A DNA stretch of 64,000 nt from Leucocoprinus leucothites (Eukaryota; Basidiomycota; Agaricomycetes; Agaricales; Agaricaceae). Below the pieces are notes generated by a model. It searched no databases. It saw only the letters and a list, made by a program, of their open reading frames with translations, and had not been told where the DNA came from. Location: positions 395,241 through 459,240 of the forward strand of contig JAACJO010000027.1 of assembly GCA_013368445.1 (NCBI GenBank). The letters are read 5' to 3'. The first letter of the stretch is position 1. Each line of letters begins with the position of its first letter. Made by a program: the position numbers and the translations under genes. Shown here one piece after another: positions 57,144 to 64,000 of the stretch.

Positions 57144-60100
57144 GACCTAATTTTGACTTCCATTTGCACTCTATGGCTAAATTCAATAATACAGTGGACT
57201 TAACTAACTGGACAAACTTAAGTCAGCCAAGATAGATAATAGAAACTAGAAGGTTGGCCCAGAACAAGTTTACTTCATTCCATCTACGCGGACAGCGAAT
57301 AACATATACATCACTATATCCTTTAAAAAAACTTAGATAGCGATCGGAATAACGTGAGGCAGGTGTAGGTGACCGAAGAGAAACATCCTATGTTTAGCAA
57401 TCAATTCGTCTGACATGTCCCATACTATCCAATGCGCTTTAGACGCCAGAGTCTAATTGAATGCGATCTAGCTAACGAGATAGCGAGGAGGTTCAGAAAC
57501 CAATTGATGTGAGTACCTCAGAGATAGACCGCTTGGTACTGGAGAGAGAGCAGCAGGCACATATCCAAAGCTTTCAATCCGAGTCTCTCCTCGCTAGCCG
57601 TCGTTCGCATGGTTTGTCCACAGAGATCCCCATGCCTCGAAATTGGTTTGTTCCGCTAGAGACGCGTGTCACAAATTTCAACCACCCGTATCGATGCTAG
57701 ACGATGAGACGAGTCGGCAGCGGCGGTATTGTGAGACCATGGATATGCCCACGAGAGCTTGCTATCCCTATGGATGTAGTAGGCACTACGGTGTGACCGT
57801 CACGTCGATGCAAGAGAAACTGCGCTTTGGCTTGTACCTCGCCACTGCTTTACAATCATTGAACATGGACTTTGACTCGACGGCTCAGGAGAACCTCCCC
57901 GACGCTCTCATCTGCTTCACCTAGCGCTAGAATGATCATGCTCCTATATACCGGTACAAGCGCGTGGATCAACAATAACACTTCTAACATTGGACAAACC
58001 CTAGTCGTGTGAAACTCTCCCCTCTCGTGATGCAGCTGACGGGACACTGGGAATCGACCCCTCTGCTGCGTGTAGTCAAGTGTCTACTAGACCCAGGTGT
58101 AAGCAGAGTTCCACTACTCTGTGCCTCTTCTCTCCCATTCGGCAACGAAGGCGGCGTGTAATGCAGAAAAATCTGGCGATCGTGGTCCCTATGTACACCT
58201 CAGCTTCATTCTCTTCTGCTCTTTGATCTATCTCAAACACTCTGTTTGTTCTTTCTCAAAAGCACCATGCTAGCCCTTTGGAAGGTATTGTCAATACGAC
58301 ACGAAGAAATGAGTTTGCCGTGGGGACTGGCAGTTATTTGGATGGAGAGGATGATTGTGGGTATATGCGTCTCGGAAAGGCAGAGGAAGGCTGGAAAGAA
58401 GAAGCGGAGACCTTAACTGCGTCGAAGACTGAAGCTAATGTATTCATCGTCCCCTTGTCGGTGGGTTATAACCCCGCCGTATGCAGATCAGCGAACTGGG
58501 GGCATTCTTGAAGAATCTACTTGTCGAGGGACATGGCGGAATGAAGGATTGCTAGCGAGGGCGGATCTGGAATAAAAGTGGTCTTTCTGGTGTGGCAGAG
58601 TTATCCTTCGGTCCCTTCTGAACAACGATTTCGGCCTCTGCTTAAAATACTGGTATGATGCCCCAAGAATGGCGTACGAAACCTCTCAAACACAACCTAC
58701 AGGTTTGGGCAGAGGGAATATCACTCAGGATTAGAACACGACTGTCGCAGCTTGTCGCAAGGAAGCGCTTCAGCTGACCTTCTGGGAGTTTATCTTCAAT
58801 TGCAAGCTTTTTAGCGTCATTGATGGCAAGAAGATAGGATGTCTTGACCCGGGGGCATTTGGCAGATTTCTGGAATTCAAATTTGGGAGGATTACACTGA
58901 AACTCAATGCTACGTTACGAAGCCCCTCATCCAGGACCGGAGCTCCCTGTCGAAGTGCCCGCTGATTTGAATTTTGGTACCCATCAGGATCCTCTCCATA
59001 GATCAGGATGTACTCTGTAAGTTCACCGGTTTTTCTTTCTCCCAAAAAATTGGAAGCTGCGTTCTGCTGTTTCTATCTCTTGACGCTACTGTCCCCAGAG
59101 CATGAACGCTGATTACAGTACAGGAGCCGGTACTGGCAAGTGGGCTTGCTACAAGAGAGGCTGCAGGCTCCGGGATAACAGGGTTACCATACGTGCGTGC
59201 CAGCTCTGGACTATCAACTCGCCGTACAAGGACCATTGAAGATTCAGTGAGGCAGGACCCTCTGGAGGAACCAGAAATCGACTACCGCTCAGCTTCAAAC
59301 TTGGAGTTCCGTGCCCATGGGTCCTATCCCGAGTCCGTAGGTCTTTTTTAGCATACGCAGCGACTAACCTCGCATGGGGAAGTATCATATTATTTTGAAA
59401 AGGTAACAGCGACCGAGAATGATTGAAGTGTGTCCAAAGTCCGGATCTCTATTGTAGGTGTAATCGCCGTATTACTGATAGGTACCTGCCGGTTCACACC
59501 GCGAAATCCCAGATTTCCAACCAGGCGTCATAGACTGCATGCATGGAACCTCTTCTAGACGTGCCAATGGATACCTTTTCATCGATGTAAATAATTACCG
59601 TGGAGCATGACCCCTGTCAGACAAGGTTCTAGATTGACGCCTCTGCCGCTGCTACTTCCATGACTGTACGAACGATTCAGTCTACCGAAACCACTCTCAG
59701 AATGGTGTTAATCGGTTTTGATACATCTGGTCCAACTTACGTCGACGCATCCTGCGATAACTGTTCCTAATAGCACTGCTCCCAAGCTGTCGTATAATCA
59801 AGCAGGGAATGATAATAGAGTGTATCTACTGCCGGCGCTAGTGGGCATTTTCAGGATCGAAACTGAATTACTCCCTCGCTCCGAACCTCACTTAGCGCTG
59901 GTAGCGACACACTCTAATGCCCACTTGATGAGGCTCTACTCGAGTATGGTCACATAATGAAACTTCCCACTAACGGAACGTACTCTTGCTGGAAACGGGA
60001 TACAGCTGAAATGAAACAATTGCTCCACACACCGGATCTCACTGCAAACGAGCCGCCAATCCGCTCCATCTCTGGGTCGACCGAACACTTGTGGCGTATT

Positions 60101-60964
60101 ACATTCATCCTGCTCAACACAAGTTTACGTATACCAGTCCTCGGTCTCATCAGAGAGGTGCCCAAAATCTTGACCTGCTCTTTGCGCCAGGAAAATTACC
60201 TCGTCCAATCATGCTAGCAGATCTAGAGTCTTTGGACAGGCTGTGGTACCATTCTGAGCTTAATTGCTAGGCTTCTAGTTTCTCCAATAGAATATAAGTA
60301 ATCGGGAAGTGTAATGGAAGAGACAGTAAGCCTGGAAGTTCGTTTGTCCTTTCATATAGCCACAATAGTAGTTGACAGGATGCAGGGTGTTTTTTTATTT
60401 ATTAAACCGCCTCGTGTGAGACTGGTTGAATTTCAGCCGGTGCCAAATATTGCTGCAGAGCCCCTTTACAGCTCAATAAATACTGAAAATCTAGGCTTCC
60501 CTTTATTTTTGGATGTCGTGGCTCAATAACACTGATACCGGGACGATGTCGTTAGCCACGAAAATGATCAGATGCGCCGTTTCAAAATGAGTAAAAGTCA
60601 CTGTCCCTGAGATAATGACATCAAGCACCACTTCCTGGCTCTGCTGTTTCCTCTCTTCGCCTCCTTGACTTTTCAAATTGCATGAAACCCGACTCATGTG
60701 ACATAAGTACAACACCAAACCGCTAGAACGGATTTCAACCCCACACACGCACAGGGAATACGGGTTATCCTATCCGAGAGGTTACACCTTTATTTTTGGG
60801 CTTCCATGGAATTACGCAGATTCTGTCCGTATTTGAACATCTGCTGACAACGACCAAGAACCGACGAGCCATCCCGTCCATGGTCTAACGTCTGCTCATA
60901 TAAAAGACACAGCTTCTTGAGTTCCCCCTCCTGCGAAGAAATCTTGTTTCTCTGTTGTCTAAGC
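57144..60964. other. Long region without recognised gene
   Basis: About 3.8 kb. Candidates were inspected: 57,509-57,924 (two overlapping frames, DFDSTAQENLPDALICF), a pyrimidine-rich leader before an ATG at about 58,267, and frames at 59.7-60.2 kb. None shows a known motif or a continuous spliced reading. It may hold decayed genes or promoters. Confidence 0.35.
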
Positions 60965-63021
60965 ATGGGCAACATAACGTCATCGGCTTCCCCTGTACCA
61001 GTTGACCCCCCTCCTTACGAGTCTAGGAGAAGGCTTTCTATGCTCTCTCGCCTAGTCGGCTTTAACCCTCTCACAGATAAGGGTACGACTGAGACTCTAC
61101 GCCTGCTTGGCGAAGACAAAGCTTACTACGGCGATCAACTGAAGCCTACGGTTCTGCCAGTTGCCTACCCGCATTCGCCTAATTTTACCCATGATGAACC
61201 ACATTCAGCAGCCCAGAGTTTCGCGGAATTCCTCCAGAAGTATCCTGGTCAGTACAATGCCAACTGGTTTTGATAGTAGTGTCTAATACCTCTCTAGAGT
61301 ATGCGCTCACTGCTCCATTGGATACCTTACGTGCAACCCAATATACGAGGCTCGCGCACCGAGGCGACACATTTGTTGATTTCGCAAGCACCGGGCTGTA
61401 CCCTGAGATGCTAACGACCACCCACACTAGGTTTTTGAATGAAAATCTGCTCAGTAATATGGGCGGGAAGAGCCATAGGTATGACCATAGCATTTGTCGA
61501 TTTAATGAGATGATTCTCACTTGCACTCATGACTAGTGCCCAGCGTTCGATTCGGTATACGGAAGAAGCACGCAGGACTGCCCTCAAGTTTTTCGGCGCC
61601 CGGAGGATGAGTATGGCCTCGTTCTCACGCCCTAACGGGACTGCAGGGCTGAAATTGGTCGGCGAAGCCTTTCCGTTTGCTCCTGGTGGAAGCTACGTGC
61701 TGAGCGCAGATTCACATGATAGTGTAAGTATAGATTAAGTCGTATTGGATAAAACTTGGTCTTACCAGCACATCTAGGTGAACGGTGTGCGCCAATATGC
61801 GCTTGACAAGGGTGCTACTGTGGTTTACATTCCTTCCCCCAGGCTTGGTGGCCTTGACTCAGCCACAGCGAGGGTGATACTCTCTGCTTCTAAGTATCTA
61901 GCACCTTGGCCTGACGATGCAATTTAGGTGTTGTTGGATAAGCATGCACCCAAACACAGCGGTGTAAAGGCCCTCTTCGTCCTCACTGTTCAGTCTAATG
62001 TCACAAACAGCAAGATGGACACCAGCCTGATCAAGTATGCTGCAGAACGTGGTTACAGTACTATGGTGGACCCTGTCGCTCTCGTCCCGACCGCCCCTTT
62101 CTCCCTCTCGGATCGGGCGCTGACGCCATGACGGTTTCATTCTCCAAGATGTTCGGGTATTCAACCGGCCTTGGAGCACTCATCGCCAAGAAGACGTTCT
62201 TGAGGATATCTTGAAACGTCCATACTTTGCAGGTGGTGATTTTGTCCAAGTACCGGGCCCAATTTTGATCAGAAGCAAGGATCCTCATAGTCAGTTCGAG
62301 GTAAGTAACTAGTACTGCTCTCGCTTCTAGTTTGTTTTGACCAAATGCCTGCAGGATGGTTCTATGAACTACATTATGACGAGATGCATTACGCAGGGAT
62401 TGAACTTCCTTTCCTCTTATCAACCATATACGGGTATTCGCATCTCGACCATTATTCATTATATGTGGAGATCGTGCCTACGATTGTCCATGACTCTGCA
62501 ATAGGGGGCGTGTTGCAGAGATTGTATCACGCCCTCCGAGTCCGCGAGTAACTGAGGTTGGCAAGTATGCCGAGACGGGTTCGATCACTGCTCTCCTCTT
62601 CTATGATGTGAGTTTGCTTTTAGATCGTAGTGGTGGTCAGCCCTACTCACGTCGCTGTTGTAGAATCAAAATAACCTTTTACCGCTGTCATTCATTGAGT
62701 TTGTCGCAGTGAAGACTAACATCGCTTTACGCGTTGGCCTAGCGGCCAACTCTGGTGGGGTCGCCGCCATGATGGGTATACAGAAAGAGTTGGAAGAGCT
62801 CGATCCTAATATTGGATCAAAGGAAGAAAATCGAGAGACAGCTCGGACGGGAACTCGGTGTAGTCCGCATCAGCTGGGGTCTTATCAGTAACTTCCAGGA
62901 CGTTTGGAACGTATTGCATTTTATTCGCCTGATTGGGACCGAGAAGGCAAAAGGATCAGTTATGGGAGGAATATTGCAAAGACCGCCGTTGAGTATGACT
63001 TCGATGTATTGGTTATCTTAA
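60965..63021 (+). pseudogene. MOCOS-like class-V aminotransferase, frameshifted
   Basis: Resembles the PLP-dependent cysteine-desulfurase half of molybdenum-cofactor sulfurase and related fungal proteins. It starts MGNITSSASPVPVDPPPY (a myristoylation-like MGxxxS). Blocks: RGDTFVDFASTGLYPEMLTT, RRTALKFFGA, GLKLVGEAFPFAPGGSYVLS, ADSHDSV then NGVRQYALDKGATVVYIPSP, FVLTVQSNVTNSKMD, the PLP-Lys block MTVSFSKMFGYSTGLGAL, and at the end ELGVVRISWGLISNFQDVWN. Frames break at about 61,610-61,640 (a compensated pair), 62,118, 62,198, 62,500 and 62,815, all single-base changes between clearly homologous blocks. Introns are still well formed. Either a young pseudogene or an assembly with base errors. 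No MOSC domain is seen in the window. Confidence 0.8.
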
Positions 63022-64000
63022 CTACGATGACTTGTTGAAAATCGTAACTGTACTATTATGGTCTTGTCAAATCAACATTTGTATCAACTACATTTTGCTG
63101 AGGATCGGGGGGAGTCCAAGATATTCCTTCCTACATACTTTCATCAAGCGTGTTTTTACCACCCTGAGCCGTTTTTCGCAACGCGCTATTGTTGACCGGC
63201 TTGTGGCGATATTAGCTGGCCTTGGCCTCTAACTTTGCAGGAGATGATCTGCTCAAGGATCAAAAGGGGCAATAGGTGTCCACGGGTGTCCCGCAGGGGG
63301 GCAAATAAGAAATACAGGTATGGTGTAGCCACTCGTAGCCTGAGTAAAGGGCGACTTCACTACTACGACTAAACATGTTCCACGCCGAACTGTCGCACTA
63401 TTCATCGACCCTGTCCTCTCCAACCCACTTGCACCCAAGCTTGTATTCTACTCCCTCACGCATTGACAGGATTTCTGGATTTATATACGGTACGGAGGGT
63501 GTTGAGGAGCCCTAAAGGACTCGCATCTTGAACATCTACCACCACTGCCCTTTGACCAGCCTCATGCTTCCTCTCCTTATTTCGAAAGCGCAGCTCCATA
63601 GCTGATAACCTTCCCGAAATATGTCGTCGACGTGAAAGGAAAAGACGAATTCACTGTGCGGGTTGATGGCGGGTAGGATGCCTGGGAGAGAGTGGAAGCT
63701 TAAATGTGAATGCGAGCATCTCAAGGCAGCAGAAGAGGACTTGGAAGAGGAAAGAGGAACCATGATTACGTTAAAGAAAGATGCCAATTGGCCTGCTTGG
63801 TCTGTACATTGAATCTGAGGCATTCCAAGACGATGTGCGTGAGTTTCATAGGATATATGGACCATGCTTCACGATGAAATAAATTTATGGCGTGCTGAAT
63901 ACCAACGGTGAAGCGGTGAAGAAGGCGGGGACAGAGTCGAAGATTGTCTCCTCATTCCATTCATGGACACCATTGCGAGAGATGAGCGTGGGGCCTCCCC
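63022..64000. other. Right-end region, no gene assigned
   Basis: Frames on both strands (63,032-63,232 +, 63,536-63,865 -, plus-strand pieces from 63,600) are short. Plus-strand fragments such as VVDVKGKDEFTVRVDGG look protein-like, but they change frame and run to the window edge. Not assigned. Confidence 0.3.

Noticed and set aside
58030..58110. Possible tRNA on the minus strand (ggggtcgattccc B-box-like)
   Set aside because: No acceptor stem, A box or proper anticodon loop could be folded; the anticodon-like stem has an 8-base loop.
1..64000. CRISPR arrays, operons, ribosome binding sites
   Set aside because: Spliced eukaryotic genes; no regularly spaced direct repeats other than the minisatellite.

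Overview
The window looks like nuclear DNA of a filamentous basidiomycete, probably an Agaricomycete. Rhizoctonia-type fungi would fit, but nothing seen here proves the genus. Evidence: genes are cut by many short GT-AG introns of about 50-65 bp. The proteins are typically fungal (recyclin-1 with F-box and Sec10-like domain, zuotin, DHA1-type MFS carrier, gamma-glutamyltransferase, tandem glutathione S-transferases). The repeats are fungal chromodomain Ty3/gypsy elements, pogo and Tc1 transposons, and a basidiomycete DDE family.

Two compartments meet near 38.2 kb. Positions 1 to about 38,200 are an AT-rich, visibly CpG-poor transposon graveyard in which no intact host gene was found. An old pogo fossil (3,400-18,960) is split by a chromodomain Ty3/gypsy retrotransposon (3,664-17,951, 226-bp LTRs) and by a 360-bp solo LTR (18,200-18,559). 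The gypsy element was itself hit by a DDE transposon (8,117-11,776, which contains another solo LTR) and by MITE-like elements (14,939-16,461). Further right are three Tc1 copies with 215-bp terminal inverted repeats (19,708-21,302; 28,908-30,500; 35,848-37,439), two more copies of the DDE transposon in opposite orientations (about 21,366-26,156 and 28,814-33,511), a second pogo element with perfect 24-bp ends (22,842-25,384), an LTR plus gag fragment (26,157-28,290), long foldback repeats, a polypurine tract and a minisatellite.

From 38.2 kb onward the DNA is CpG-normal and gene-bearing: a small conserved-looking gene (-), a divergent cysteine-tailed small gene (+), recyclin-1 (+), zuotin (+), a DEDDy 3'-5' exonuclease (+), an MFS transporter (-), gamma-glutamyltransferase (-), two tandem GSTs (+), and a frameshifted MOCOS-like class-V aminotransferase gene (+). 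Several stretches of 1-4 kb between these have no recognisable gene. GGT and the GSTs both belong to glutathione metabolism, which is a notable adjacency. The other genes are ordinary housekeeping neighbours with no sign of a shared pathway.

Exon limits were read by eye from splice signals and protein continuity. Family names rest on recognised motifs, not on database searches.
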